A DNA stretch of 64,000 nucleotides from Angiostrongylus vasorum (GCA_018806985.1 JADANN010000390.1:1709501-1773500); one strand, 5' to 3'. Positions 1-12,490 are shown, numbered from the stretch's first letter. Notes: generated from the letters alone by a model not told the origin. Program-made: numbers and translations.

Positions 1-2190
1 CACAGATGATGAACTAGTCTGGATCAAGATGATCTGATTTGAAGGTTAGTGCATCCAATGCAAAATGTTCACTTTGAATTGTCCACTACAGAGAACCTGA
101 TATATTGCGCTCATCGTAAACAAATCGAGTAGTTGTTGTGGTGTGGTAACGTAGTTGAGGTTATTGGGGACTAGGAAACAATTGACCTACATTTTATAGT
201 AGTCTTTAGAGAAAGCCCGAAGTATGTAACGATACCATCGAACGAACCGAATTATTGATTAATCACCCTCCGCTCGGTGCCTTGTCTGTCTGTCAAGTTG
301 GCTGTCACGTCCTGGCGACTTTCTTGTGTTGTTGATTGTCGTCGCCAGGAGAATTTGCATGATTATCATCGCACAGAGGCCAGCGTATTATACTATGATA
401 TTACTAACAATGAATTCCCTTAAGTGTGATAGCTCATACGACTCGTCATGGTCCCGTCTAATCATTTCTAACAATATCATCATTGTAGAGCACGCGACAT
501 GAAGTGATATCGCTTCAAACAAGCTCTTCGAAAGGTTACAGAGTCGGCTAAACAAACTTCACGTGCCGTCATTGCGTAGAGCACAACCAGATTCATGTTG
601 AAGATCCAGAGCAATATCTGGTAGAAGAAAATATAGCATGGGTTCTTGCGCTCGGATGAACGCCACGAGAGATAAGCTAAAGATTACTGTTAGTAGAAAT
701 GCTTCAATAGCCGTTTCCTTTACAAAGAGATTTCTTGCTAGAAGACAAGTGTATGCAACAGTTAAATATTCAGCATTGCTTAAAAAAAATATGACTATTC
801 ATAAGGTCCTCACAAAATAGAGAACATACTAAGACAAAACATTTTCACCAAAAGTATAAACAAGCGATCATAAACAAGGTCACGGGCTGCCAGGCCTCCT
901 CTGAACAACCTTCACACTCCGAGCAACCTAGCAGTATTATTCACAATAGTCCAGTCACTAACCTCTTAAACAAAAAAATTGTCAACTCAACGTATTCATA
1001 TCTTTTGATGTTTTAAAAAGATTTCTCAAAACAATACATCTACATAAATACTTAAGAATGTGAAGAAATGTTGAGAGATGTCAGTTACTGAATTTGATTC
1101 GAGCTAACCCCCTAACGGTTTTCTTCCTTGAATTTTGTACTCCCAGAAAATCCCTTACGCCTCATATATATTTCACTTTCAAGTACTTGAAACAATCATC
1201 GAGTTCTGTTTTAGGAGATCAGGCAAGTACGTAGAAGTACGTCTACTCAAATTTTGTAATCACACCGGTGAAATCATTTTTTAAACTTCACCGTGTTACC
1301 TCTGAGAACTTAGATGATCAATAAAGGCAAATCTTCATTGGTCTTAAAAAGAACGCTGAATAAATTCTGACCAGAAGCTACGATGTTGCTTGACTGACAT
1401 GTATGTTAGAACTTCGAGAACTTCGAACTAACAGGTTTTTGATGTTATCGAAAATAAATTCCTCTGTTTAGATACCTTTTCAAGTCAATCCAATTTCTCT
1501 GGTACTGCATAGCACTAATCATTCGAGCGAATCATTCCGATAGAGTATGGTAGACCTTTGTATTGAACAGTGAGCCCCAATGGATCTCATAGGGATATCA
1601 CCTCAGCTAAAGCGATTATTCTGTACTCATAAAACCTCACGACTGTTGAAAACGGTATGCTCTAGGGTGATCTGTGGGATAACAGATAAAATGCTGAGCA
1701 ACACCTTATAATGTTTTTTAAGGATCAGCCTATTTTCCTTTTTCAGCCCTAAAAAATGAATGACCTGCCAAACCTGTTTCCTTTACTGATTACGTATTCT
1801 ACATGCGTCTTTAGTGTCTCAATCGTCCGTAGCACGTCTTTAGAAAAGTGCTCGAAAGGTAACATAGCAAATTCTTATATAAAGTCGATTAAATGCCAAA
1901 ATAAGTTGCCCCTAACTGGACAAGTAGACAATTTTTCACCTAAAGAAAGGAATCTGTAGGTCATTGAAACCTGTCCACACGATATAATTGACTCACCATT
2001 AATAACTAAATAGCCTTGACGACGATGCGCATCAGTGACCTCATCTTCTCACATTTCTTCCATTATCGGCAATAAACTTCCAGTCTTTCAGCAATAGAAC
2101 ATACAAAAACACTTAGAACGCAAGTACCATATTCGTATGAACCGTCGAGGTGTCTATTACTAGGTAATGGAGATTTCCAAAAACCATAAC
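1..2190. other. No gene seen
   Basis: AT-rich sequence. All frames are short and stop-dense, without paired splice signals or recognisable protein motifs. Only the hairpin at 310-350 stands out. Confidence 0.6.
310..350. repeat. Perfect 10-bp hairpin
   Basis: TCCTGGCGAC (310-319) and GTCGCCAGGA (341-350) are exact inverted copies with a 21-nt loop. Could be chance or part of a small RNA or repeat; nothing else supports a function. Confidence 0.5.
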
Positions 2191-2200
2191 GTACCTACCT

Positions 2201-2470
2201 TCCAAAGCTCTTGGCGTTGATCAATCCTTGAGGGTGCGGCATGTATTCGACTTCATTAAACATCGTTACATGTGAATGAATGCATATGTGGCCTATACAA
2301 TAATTCGCGTTCACCTACCGATATATCGGAGCAGTGCTGCTATCCTCCCAGACAAGTCCGGTACCAATTTTCCGACCCCAAAAGGATGGAGTGCTTGGTG
2401 AGCCTGCAGCGCTGGAATGAAGGCATGTGTATTGCAGAACGCCTCTAACCACTGCGCTACACGCGTCCTC
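2201..2470 (-). repeat. SINE-A copy
   Basis: A tRNA-derived SINE. In the minus direction it begins with a tRNA-like head (A-box-like GCGCAGTGGTTAGAGG, then a B-box-like block), has the body block around GGTACCGGACTTGTCTGG, and ends toward TTGATCAACGCC. It is followed on the plus strand by a 44-bp tandem duplication. Confidence 0.85.
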
Positions 2471-2476
2471 CAAACA

Positions 2477-2564
2477 TATTAATATGAAAAAAAAGTGCTA
2501 AACTCAACACGATAAAGTCTTATTAATATGAAAAAAAAGTGCTAAACTCAACACGATAAAGTCT
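2477..2564. repeat. Perfect 44-bp tandem duplication
   Basis: Positions 2477-2520 and 2521-2564 are identical (each begins TATTAATATG and ends GATAAAGTCT). It lies just outside the head end of a SINE-A copy. Perfect identity means it is recent, or an assembly artefact. Confidence 0.95.
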
Positions 2565-2940
2565 AATCTTTTAAAGTATTGGTATGACTATACCTGAAAT
2601 ATAGCATATTCCGTTATTTATGGTTATCTAAAACACCTTAATTACTTAACAAATAGTGTAAACAAGCAAATGGATCGACCTATACATTTATCAGTAAGAT
2701 AGTCAATGCTACTCGCTTCATTGTAAATTGAATCAGAGCTGTGAAAGAACTAAAGAAACTTGAAAACCTTTAAACATATGTTTAATGAGTTAAACAGAAC
2801 TTGCAATCACAAAAGAAACAATACAAGTACACCACCTAGAAAACCCAGTACCGACTTTCTATTAACCTCGGTACTGGTCAATAATTCACTGTTTTCCTAA
2901 TGAGCAGAAGATACAAGGTTGTTATTACATTATTTATTCA

Positions 2941-2985
2941 CAACAGCTGACGTTTCTGCCCGTTTCGATTCTTCAGAGCCCGAAA
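2941..2985 (-). ncRNA. Hammerhead-like motif, diverged subfamily
   Basis: Minus strand: GGGCT then CTGAAGA ... GAAACGTC then AGCTG. The first four stem I pairs (AGCT with GGCT, one G-T) are present, but stem II is weak. It sits in a repeat stretch (about 2870-3000) that also occurs at 4700-4880. Confidence 0.35.
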
Positions 2986-3335
2986 AGGTCAAACTGACAC
3001 ACAATCTTTTCAGTCTAACACTTTCGTAAGCTTAGTAGATGAAACTAAATACACAAATTATCAGTGGGATAGCAAACACTTCTTTAACCACTCAATTTTT
3101 TGTCCTTTGCAAGCTTTCCAGTTATGTGGCTCTGAAGAAAGCGAAACCGCCGTCGAGTTGTCAGATATTGGGGACAAACAGTGTAACACTAGCAAGAAAT
3201 ATTTAATGACTAAAATAAAGGCTTTAACTCTTAACATTTCAATCCAAGGAATAGTTGCCCGTTTAGAACTCTGATGCCGCATTTAGAAATATCTGATGAT
3301 CAGCAGAAATACAAATCTACTCAGTACCAACCGAG

Positions 3336-3615
3336 GCGCATGTGGCGCAGTGGTTGGAGGCGTCATGCAACACACACGTGGGATCGATCCCAGCGCCCAT
3401 GGCCCACCAAGCTTTCTATCCCTCCGGGGGTCGATAAATTGGTACCAGAGTTGTCTGGGGAGATAGCAGCAGGCTCGATACATCGGTAGGCCACCGCAAA
3501 TCATTGTAAGAGCCAGATATGCATTCAATCACCTCCAAACGATGCTTAATGAAGTCGAATGCATGGCATATCAATCAGGGATTGATCAACGCCGAGAGCT
3601 TTATCCTTTATCCTT
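3336..3615 (+). repeat. SINE-A copy, near complete
   Basis: Good example of the family: head TGTGGCGCAGTGGTTGGAGG, B-box-like GGATCGATCCC, body with GATACATCGGTAGGCC and GCATTCAATCACCTCC, and a 3' tail of two TTTATCC units. Confidence 0.92.
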
Positions 3616-4265
3616 TCAATCGATACCGAAAAGTATGTAGTAAAGCTAATCATTATCCCTAGATTTCATCCAAGTGGTAACCCCACTGGTATAACTCCAT
3701 TAATTCTTAGTGTAACATTTTTCAACTCCAGTAAAACACAAGTTTATAAGCTGACAAGCTACATGTTTGTGGAAGGAAAGGTTCGTGCTATGAATCAGAG
3801 TCGACATCCAGTTTTCGAAATAGTTTAGATCATATCAGACCTATTTGAAAATCTTTTTTAAAAAAAAGGCAAACGACTCTCATTTTCAATGCTTTCAGAT
3901 ATGTCATACGAGGAAAGCAAACCTTCTTCAAGCCATACTTGAAGCAACGCTCGTGAGAAAAAAATGAGTAGTGAAAGGGACTGAAACAATTGAAATACAC
4001 AGAAACTCACTTCTAAACCAGTGTCCTGGATCTTCAGAACTCACCTTCCCACGCTGATCTTGTATCCAATCCTTGATTGTTGCCAACTCTGAAACCACTT
4101 AAGAAGTTTTACGTAAATGAACAATTTCACTGAGTGGCTGCTTCTAGAAATTAACGGAAGAAAATTGTCAGTAGCAAGCAGTTCAAAGACAGCATATGTA
4201 TCATCTACAATAATACAAGGAATTCTTAACATTTGTAGCAAGCATTTATCATTAAATCTGCTAAT

Positions 4266-4524
4266 ATGAGAGCACATGTGCTACAGTGGTTTGAAGTGCT
4301 TCAATCCCACTCCCAGAGTTAACTAAGCTTCTCCATTTCTCTGCAAACGGTAAACTGGTAGAAGACATCTGAGTGCACAGAAACACTCATTTGTCCATCG
4401 GTAGGTCGGTGAAAGTATTGTCATGGGTCAAAAAATGCATTCAACTACCTCTACGATGCTTGGTGAAGTCAACTGCTTGGCACATCCTGGGGATTGATCA
4501 ACGCGGAACGCTTTATCCTTTATG
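4266..4524 (+). repeat. SINE-A copy, diverged
   Basis: Head CTACAGTGGTTTGAAGTG and tail GATTGATCAACGC with TTTATCCTTTAT are recognisable; the centre is diverged. It lies 176 bp upstream of PLE-type repeat sequence. Confidence 0.75.
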
Positions 4525-4794
4525 CTGACACAGTAATTGGGCCTGTCAGGAAAAAATTTACGATTTATTTCCATTAAATCCGAACAGAACACATGTCATG
4601 TGGAACTAACAGAACAAGCAGAGTTAATACCAGAGCTTGGACCAGACCAAGCATTAAAAAGTGTCGTCGAAAATGAAACTAAATAGAGCAATAGTAGTTC
4701 CCAACACCGACCTTTTAACCTCAGCAATGATCGATAATTCGCTGTTTTCTTGACAAGCACACATGAGGTTGTTACTATACCCCTAATTTACAAA

Positions 4795-4842
4795 AAAAAA
4801 CTAACGTTCGGCGGATCTTGCCTTCTTCAGAGTCTAAAAGGT
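4795..4842 (-). ncRNA. Hammerhead-like motif, core damaged
   Basis: Minus strand: CTGAAGA, stem II GGC/GCC with a 7-nt loop, then GAACG with one A of GAAAC lost. It lies just upstream of the PLE GIY-YIG relic at 4986, in opposite orientation. Confidence 0.38.
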
Positions 4843-4985
4843 CAAGTTGAGTACAATCTACTCAACCAAATATCTCGCTGACCGCAACAAAAAAATCATG
4901 AAAGCTGGATTTCAATATCACTGAAAATCAAATAGCTTCTTCGCACACTCACCGCTTTCCATAAGTCTTCCACAGAACATTCCAC

Positions 4986-5482
4986 TTGAAGACCAACCAT
5001 ATGAAGTTCATCTGGATGAAGCAATACGTCGCTTTCACATTGATTGATTTCACAGTGGTTGAAACACCACCGAATACTCTAAGACGTCAGCTAGTTCGTA
5101 ACCGCTTGTATGTTCGCCTACGCCCAACACAAAATTGCATAGTATTCCTTAACGGCAGATACAGTGATTGAATGAGTTCGGGTACGGTGTACATAATCTC
5201 TTGCAGTGCATGAGGGGACAGATATATTGGCGAAACAGGTAAACCACTCTGTGCCCGTAGAAAAGAACACCTACTCGGTAAACCTAAACCAGATACTCGC
5301 TAGGTGCGCATAGGACACAGAAGCATAACGGGGGCAGATTTTGAAGTGGGAGTTTACCATCCCGGCACAGGAATCGAAAATGGGCAAAACTCTCGAAGCA
5401 TTCTGGATACGTCCCAAGAATCCGAAAATGAACTGCAGGGAATAATGCCTCGTTTCTACGTGTGCTCTCATACAGCATTTAA
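4986..5482 (+). pseudogene. Penelope-like element relic: linker and GIY-YIG endonuclease
   Basis: Across shifting plus frames: TLRRQLVRNRLY, then NCIV (Cys-bearing linker), GTVYIISC, then the GIY-YIG core IYIGETGKPLCARRKEHL, VRIGHRSITGADFEVGV and GKTLEAFWI. This is the order of the C-terminal linker and GIY-YIG domain of Penelope-like retroelements. Frame shifts near 5180, 5230 and 5300 break it. PLE-type terminal repeat sequence lies on both sides: 4700-4880 in the opposite orientation, and 5760-5810. The reverse transcriptase part is missing. Confidence 0.8.
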
Positions 5483-5819
5483 GACTAATATTTCAATGTG
5501 AGAAAGGTACATCACGCTTCCATGCGAACTCTGTGCAGTTGGTTTCCACGTGGAATATCCAGTGGAAGACTCAGAGAAAGCTGTGACTATGCGAAGAAGC
5601 TATTTTTCCTTTTCAGTGCGATTGAAATCTACGTATGTTCCGTAATTTTTCTATTGGGGTTACGGAGGCATCTGACTGACTAGGTTGCACTCAACTTCAC
5701 CTATCTAGACATTCAAGAGGACCAAATCCGCCGACAGCAGAGCTTTCTTTGTGAAAAATGGGTATAGAAACAACCTTGTTTGTGCTCATCAAGGAAACAG
5801 TGAATTATAGACCAAATAG

Positions 5820-7780
5820 TTTCGCAATAAAAAATAATATACAGTCTGAAAACACAACAAACAATAGGAAATAGAACATGGCAATTTTCCGAGAAACAGC
5901 GTTATACTAGTCGGTAAAAGAAAAACCATCATAGCATATGAAAGTTGAAGCTCCAGCAAATGAAGTGCAACACGAGCTTGGACGAAGTCGTTATATAAAA
6001 TACGGTTCGCATAATACTTTCAGCATCCTAAAAACTAGGAATAAAGTGGTTTGTGCGACTTTTATTAATCTTATGAATGTTCTCATATCCACCCTCTTTA
6101 CAAGCTTATATAATCATCACATATACAACTAAATAGGTGAACTATCAGTAAAGACAAAAATCCTTTAGTAAGATGACCCATGGAGTTCTTCTTTAGAAAA
6201 TAAAATCCTTGACATAAAAGATATGCATGTCCAAAATACCACGATGAGGACGATGTTCAGATCCAAAATCTCGCAGACTAGCCGTTCTGACGCCAATATT
6301 GGATTTCGACGTTTAAGCTACCCCTTGGCCAAATTATACGCCCTATATCGATCAGTAGTTGATGTGTGTGTAGTTTCACATAGGAATTACTGCTTAGGCT
6401 GTCATACTTAGCCGGTAACAATGTAAAATGGCACTACGTCGGCAGCGACATTATCGGCTAGTCTGAATATGGAGGTGTCGGCTTCCAAAATTAAAAATTC
6501 AAAGTTCACTTCAACAACATGACATCAGTTCTGATAACTATGGCAGGTTATTGTTTTATTTATGGGCAAACAAGAGGTTGCTATCATACCACACACTTAT
6601 TCACGATAGCTGACATTTCGACAAATTTCGTCTCCTAAAGAACCTGTAAAGGTAAAGTTGATTGATTGATCAGTGCCCTGGATATGTACTTTGCTTTTAG
6701 CTCTGCTATGTATTTTACCCCCGGAGGGATAGAGTGCTTGTTTTGCCCGCGGAGGGAATTCTGAGTTCTGTTTTCGGTGTTACTTCACAATCGTTTTTTG
6801 TGCCAATAATTTAAGCATGAAAAGCGAACTTTGGAAAATTTACAGTACGAATTGAAACACAGATGTAAACATATCGCTAGCAATATACACTAAAGATTTG
6901 GTTGGGAAATCATCAACGAATGTTCTTTACAAACATCTCGCTATATGAATGTCATATGGGCTGAATGAAAAGATGAAAAAGATGAACAGAAAAAAAAAGA
7001 GAAACCTCGTTTAAATAGTCTCATTCTAAGCTGACTTAAACCGCCTATGGTTCAAAATAGGGATTTCTTGACATCAGTCCAAGATCTAACCGTAGAAATA
7101 TAGATGTTTAGGTCTTTTTTTGGAAGAGTCGTTGTACAAATTTGTACCTCTACATTCTCATACACCTCTACGGGTTTGTCAGTCGGGACTCAAAGGTTTT
7201 TCAAGCAATATTTCTTCAATTTGGTTGTTATTAGGAACACCTCCTTTTCCAGTAATACCAAGCAAAGCAAACTAGCAGAAATCGATAATACATCGTTTAT
7301 AAACCTAGAACCACACGATTACGAAAAATAAAGCCACTATACGAATGTCTTTAAGATCCAAATGGATTCACATCTAGTATACAAAGACCTTAAAACCTAA
7401 ACCTTAAAAAACTGAGAGAAAAAGACTGGTTAGGACCAACGTCAACAAATCTTTGGTTTCCCCACAAAAAAAGTTCGGGCGCAAATTACGAGATGAATGA
7501 AGACTGCTCACTCTGAGAACCTCCACGCCTTAACCTTCTTGGTCTTTCTTTTTCTGTACTCAAACTTCACTTTATCGCCCGATATATAGAATAATACGCC
7601 CGTTCTTCGTCATTGAAAGAAGCATTTTCACAGGAATATCAAATAGCACACGTTCATTAGTCAACTCGCTATACTACGCTTACGATCCACTTCTGAATCA
7701 TTTTTTTATACTTTACGAAGAAATTTGGCGGCCTCGCGAAATGAAGCTCCGAAAAAATTCGACTGGTTACCAGCATATAT
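5820..7780. other. No gene seen; repeat fragments
   Basis: Apart from a PLE-type terminal repeat fragment near 6545-6650, no protein motif or splice pair was found. Open frames are short. Confidence 0.55.
6605..6648 (-). ncRNA. Hammerhead-like motif, strongly decayed
   Basis: Minus strand: CTTTAGGAGA, then GAC/GTC pairing, then GAAATGTCAGCT. The CUGANGA box is lost. Recognised mainly by the shared flanks (GAGGTTG... and CAGCTATCGTGAATAAGT). Confidence 0.3.
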
Positions 7781-7787
7781 TAGGGGC

Positions 7788-8107
7788 CATTTTACCGTCT
7801 ACTAAGTAAACACAGAAGTTTCGATCAAGACACTAACTTTTCTGCTAACAAGGAATCAGCACAGAATAGAGGAAATTCCGCCCATAGATGAAATACGCTG
7901 AAAGCGCGTGCAGTCAATAGTTGCCCTGAATAAAATTCCCGATTTTAGAAGTGAAGTTCCAAATGGTGCACCTTTAGAACTCCAACTTCACAATAAAATT
8001 AGAAACAGTCACGATTAGCAACGAAATACAAGCCAGGTAACCATTTTACCGTCTACTAAGTAAACACAGAAGTTTTCGACCAAGACACTAACTTTTCTGG
8101 TAACAAA
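7788..8107. repeat. 65-bp direct repeats flanking about 190 bp
   Basis: 7788-7852 and 8041-8107 both read CCATTTTACCGTCTACTAAG ... ACACTAACTTTTCTG with about three differences. The right copy abuts a mariner relic. Confidence 0.8.
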
Positions 8108-8430
8108 TCGCTTTTCTATCTATCTATTCGAAGAAAATTCTAAGTGCTTCTTCATTAGAAATTGCCAACGATAATCTGCTAGTGATATCGATGGTGGATA
8201 AGGCGGACGAAGAACAGACTCGTATCCCCATTTGTTCAGGTTCTGAGCCATTAGTTCTAAAAACACAAGGATACTACCCAGGCATAAGAACTGGCCCTTT
8301 CCCGCTGATTAACACAGCTTTTCTACCAATACCTTGATGCACTGCTTCGATTTTGGAGCAATATTTTTCATTTTCATCACCAAAAAACTGACCACTGATT
8401 CAATAGGGTACAACGTCGTTCAAGCTTAGG
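8105..8430 (-). pseudogene. Second mariner-type transposase relic
   Basis: In mixed minus-strand frames the text YCSKIEAVHQGIGRKA, then SGKGPVL, then WGYESVLRPPYPPSISLADY and FLMKKHLEFS follows the mariner order (EKYC..., GPVLLHDNARP, HPPYSPDLSPSDYH). The second catalytic Asp is not preserved and the third is present as LADY. Frame shifts and stops make it a dead fragment. It sits next to one member of a 65-bp direct repeat (8041-8107). Confidence 0.55.
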
Positions 8431-8639
8431 TCATAGCCCTTCAAAAACAGAGCTATTTATACAAGCTCCGTCGATATACATACTTTTTCTCTATTATTGA
8501 TTTTTTCATTCTTCAGTATAATTGAAGAAATGTTCGTTTGAACACTCCCAACTTTTTCGTTAGTTGTCCGTTAATTAGTTCGCAGTGTATCCGATTCTAA
8601 TGTTTTCAATTTCTCGACGCTAACGATCCTTGGGACATC

Positions 8640-8868
8640 CAAGACTTTTTTGGAGAGGCATTTCATCTCCACTTTCAGCCATATTGAACCAATATCGACA
8701 GGTTCATCCGTTGAAGAAATTACTGCGAAATATGGCATTAATGTTACCATATTTTTTCAGCCTGTACGGTATCAAGCGCTCAGCTTTCCATTCAGTGAGA
8801 AGAGCTCACGAATACAACGTAGATTTATGCTTAAGGAAGGTTACGAAGCCATTGTTAGAGCTAAATAA
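8640..8868 (+). CDS. Possible terminal exon, unidentified protein
   Basis: The plus frame encodes about 75 residues, including SVEEITAKYGINVTIFFQP and SRIQRRFMLKEGYEAIVRAK, then TAA. It looks more protein-like than the neighbouring chance frames, with mixed charge and few low-complexity runs. I recognise no family. A mariner relic lies just upstream on the other strand (8105-8430), so this could be transposon-linked. No clear TTTCAG acceptor precedes it, and the opposite strand is also open in part. Confidence 0.28.
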
Positions 8869-9231
8869 ACCGAGAACTCGCATGTTGTTCACGTAGAATG
8901 ACAAGTGAAGCCCATTCAGATAAGTGTCGATTGACTTCTGCAGTCCTGAGTTTTATCCAAGAAGCTTCCAGAGTTTTACGCGTTGATGTTTCTTTGATTC
9001 AAACTGGGATCGTGAGAGTCACTTCGATACCATCATCACAGTGACTTTGTAGTCTATGTGTATCTAGAGGAGACTCTGTCGAGTTTTAAGTTTTCTGGCT
9101 GAAAGTCCTTTCGTGCGGACGCATAATGGTCGACCCGTTTCACCAATGCATTCTTCACCGCATTTCTGAGAACAAATATACTGCACCTGAACTCATGGAA
9201 CCTTCGACCCTGCCGTTATGTGTAAGGTTCT

Positions 9232-9508
9232 ACGAGCTCTCGGTGTTGATCAATCCCCTGAGGGATGTGTCATGTATTCGACTTCATTAAGCATCGTTTG
9301 GAGGTGACTGAATGCATATGTGACCGTTACAGTGACTCGCGGTCGTTCGGTGGTCTACCGATATATAGACCAGAACTGCTATCCTCTCAGACAAGTTTGG
9401 TGCGAATTTGCCGACCCCAAAGAGATGGAAGGCTTCGTGAGCCTGGTACGCAAGATCGAACCCATGTGCGTTGCAGGGCACCTCTAACCACAGCGCTATA
9501 CGACACGT
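9232..9508 (-). repeat. SINE-A copy
   Basis: Full-length copy without a visible TTTATCC tail. The plus strand shows CTCGGTGTTGATCAATCCC at one end and CCACAGCGCTATACG at the head end. Confidence 0.88.
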
Positions 9509-9779
9509 TAGGGCAGATCACGCAATTTTCGGTGTTAAATAAGCGACCACAAAGACTGTTGAGGACGGACCAAGCGAATGGCTCTACTAAATCCTTTGAG
9601 CACAAAAAAAGTAGAATTAGATAAAGCAGCTCTGCAAAGGTCCATAAGTCACAAATGGAAGAGTTCAACAATGTGTTTCATATCACCACGGCAAGAAGTA
9701 GCAATCTCTCCTTCGTTCTTCAAGACTGACAGCAGCAGAACAATATGTATGCATGGATCCTAATGAAATTTTTTTTCAG

Positions 9780-9980
9780 ACTGCTTTTTTTAAACTACTT
9801 GAAATCTTCCGCAATTTCACCTATTGGTGCTGGGATCACTCCAGTCCGACTCAGTTTGTTTTCTTTTCTTCTAAAGCGATCTGGACCAAACGACCGTATG
9901 GATACTATAATGTCTACATTGGGTTTAGTGGTCTCCATAGCTTTTCTTACCTGACCATGTACACTCGATTCGATAGCTAG
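9780..9980 (+). CDS. Possible terminal exon after a strong acceptor
   Basis: A very good nematode-type acceptor (a run of T then CAG, ending at 9779) opens a frame running to TAG at 9980. It encodes an aromatic-rich stretch, including YWCWDHSSPTQFVFFSS and PYGYYNVYIGFSGLHSF. No family is recognised and no upstream partner exon was identified. A chance frame is possible. Confidence 0.22.
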   Translation, partial: TAFFKLLEIFRNFTYWCWDHSSPTQFVFFSSKAIWTKRPYGYYNVYIGFSGLHSFSYLTMYTRFDS

Positions 9981-9989
9981 TCGAAAGCA

Positions 9990-11470
9990 GAAATAATACT
10001 GATGAGACCTGAACATTCTCTACACCTAAAAATTTACAAAACTTTTTCGAAGTTCATGGACCGGTGATTTGACAAGCAATTAACAGTTATTTCATCTTAA
10101 TCCCTATGATGGATCACAGCTATTTTGTGGGATGTTTGAATATAAAAAAATATTGTATAAAAATACTGAAATGTACTCGACATAAGCTGGAAAATACGTC
10201 CAAATGCAGAGATCAATATGTTTGCATGAGGGACCATAGGAACACACAGCAAGCAAAAACATTTTTTATCATTCATACCCCCATAAAACGACAGAGCAAA
10301 GTCTCTTCTATTATGCTGTCATGCTCAAAGCCCCTCAAGCCCTCTATTTACCGAGAAAAGATTTTTTATTTCCAAAAAAGCAGAAAGTCCGTAAACAACA
10401 AAAAACTGCACTTAGCCCATTTGGACAGGTATGAAATACCTTAGGGCGGACCGCAATGGGTTAATCTATCAGTCATCTAGTGAGGAGTTACGTTCAGAAT
10501 GTTTTCCTAATCGCCATTGTTTCTTAGGTGATGGTAGTTCATCCAAGCATGTGCCTGCATCAAACCATCGTACGGAAGAGCATGTGGTGGGATTGAGCAT
10601 ATGACGATGGCACAACAAAGATATCAAGGCAAAGTTCCATTCTTGGGTATGCGACCGATCCCCGCATAAATTGTGGCATATGTCATCAAAAAAGATTCCA
10701 TTTCCACTTCGACCACCTGTTTCGATTCGGTCCAGTTCCACTGCACTACTCCTATATGGTATTGAAGCCTTCGAAAAAAAAGCCAGACTTTTCGTTGCGG
10801 ATCACTTGCTTCAACCAGAAACGTATCACTCAAGTGGAAAATGTGCTGAGCCTAGCACGACTACCCATCAAGACGGGTTATTGAAGTATTCAGGTAGGTG
10901 AAAGAAATTCGGGAGCTGTTGCACATAACAATTTCACCTCTAAAAATCAACTTTTTAGAAATTTAACCTCGGCGTAAATAATCAATACCTTTTCGATTGT
11001 TGAACTATCATGAGGTTGGTACAAAATATTTATTCGGCTACTCTAGAGTCGGATTGACCGTAGTCCATGATCCACAGGTGGTCTTGTTCACGATGTGGGT
11101 GTTCGTAAGCCGGACAAATATTTTATACCAACTTCAAGATAGCCCTCTCCTGCTAGAATTGATGTTGTCATAATAATATTAAAGTGGAAAAAATAGCAAT
11201 CAAACACGTAAGTACAGGGCCTGAACCGTGACTTATCATTTGCTACGCAGTACTTCAGGGTAAAATACAAGCTAACAAATCAGATGTTTTAGAGCGTTCC
11301 TTAGCACATAAAATCACTAGCCTTCTATCGTCATTCTCAATCTACAAGATAATCCGTGATCAGACACACTCCGGCAAACTATAAGTATGCGCTCGTATTT
11401 CGCATAATTTCATTCACTTCGGATAAAATTAGTAAAGAAATCAGGATTTCAAACACCCATTTATCAGCAT
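9990..11470. other. No confident gene
   Basis: Contains several frames of 60-110 codons without recognisable motifs, and a PLE-type repeat fragment near 11010-11060 (ATCATGAGGTTGG...TTTATTCGGC). Confidence 0.5.
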
Positions 11471-11477
11471 TTCCTCT

Positions 11478-11865
11478 TGCTATACTTCAAAAAAAGTATC
11501 CCGTTTCACACAAGTAAGGGATGGGATCCGACGCTCCGACCTGCGTCAACGATCAAAAATCAAAGATGCCGTTCTGTACACCAAACAGTCGAAGATAAGG
11601 TGGGCCGGATACGTAATGCTTATAAAAAGACAACCGATGGACAAGAGCAGTTAGTGACTGGATTCCTCGAGATGTCAAACGTACTGCAGGAAGACCACCG
11701 ACCCGATGGTCAGAGTTCTTCACGATGAGCCTAGAAGAAAAAAAATGATGCTCGATGAATCGCTACAGCGACCAGAACCCATTGGGCTACTCTTGGCGCG
11801 ACAGGGGAAAAATGGAAGATTTACTTGCGCCTGCTCGTTACAGGTGATACAGGTGATATTTCAAA
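11478..11865 (+). pseudogene. LINE relic: C-terminal part of RT polyprotein
   Basis: Encodes NRWTRAVSDWIPRDVKRTAG then RPPTRWSEFFTMSLEE, the region downstream of the reverse transcriptase in RTE-like nematode LINEs, with earlier broken blocks matching RFTQVREGIRSS and IRWAGHVMR. Frame shifts are frequent. The 3' end carries a short repeat, ACAGGTGAT twice, typical of the repeat-tailed 3' ends of RTE-clade elements. It is a close relative of the copy at 55745-56300. Confidence 0.85.
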
Positions 11866-12490
11866 AAAAAATTTAACCTGAATGCTACTGTTGGTCACCG
11901 ACCGGCAATCAGAAACTGGAAATTGAAGAGAATGCAATTAGTAAGATGACAAGACCATGAGTAAAACTGACACCAAGGAAATAATCTTCACGAAGTCGAT
12001 CTCTGAAAAGCTGGACAGAACTAAACTTATGCGCCCTAGCTCTAGAACAAAAAGGATAATCAATATCTTCTCCGGTTATTCGGCCAACAAGAGGTTGGTA
12101 ATGCGAAAGAACTTACTAATGAGTTACAATTCTCCGGCTATTTCCACAATGTTTACCCATAAGTTCTATTCTTCCTTTATTTCCATTACGACCATCTTCT
12201 AATGGAATAAAACAATATTTGGCAGATGTTGGTGGCATTGTTGATGGAAAGACTTTTGATAATGACTACATCAACTTCAGTTACCTATTTAAAGTAAATT
12301 TAATTTCTTCGAAAATTGCGAAATGATGATATCTCGCGACACAATAGTCTTAACGATTTTTGGGCAGACCACTGTGGGGGGAGGGCGTAGTCCTCATGAC
12401 CACAAAACGCGTTACTCACGAACAACGCAAAGAAGTTCTTTAAAGGAACTAGAAGGGTTTGCCTTGTTTTGTGAAATTATACTCAAATGA

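Noticed and set aside
3061..3282. A 73-codon minus-strand frame with a hydrophobic segment
   Set aside because: It overlaps PLE-type repeat sequence (a CTGAAGAAAGCGAAAC-like block near 3130-3146) and has no conserved motif.
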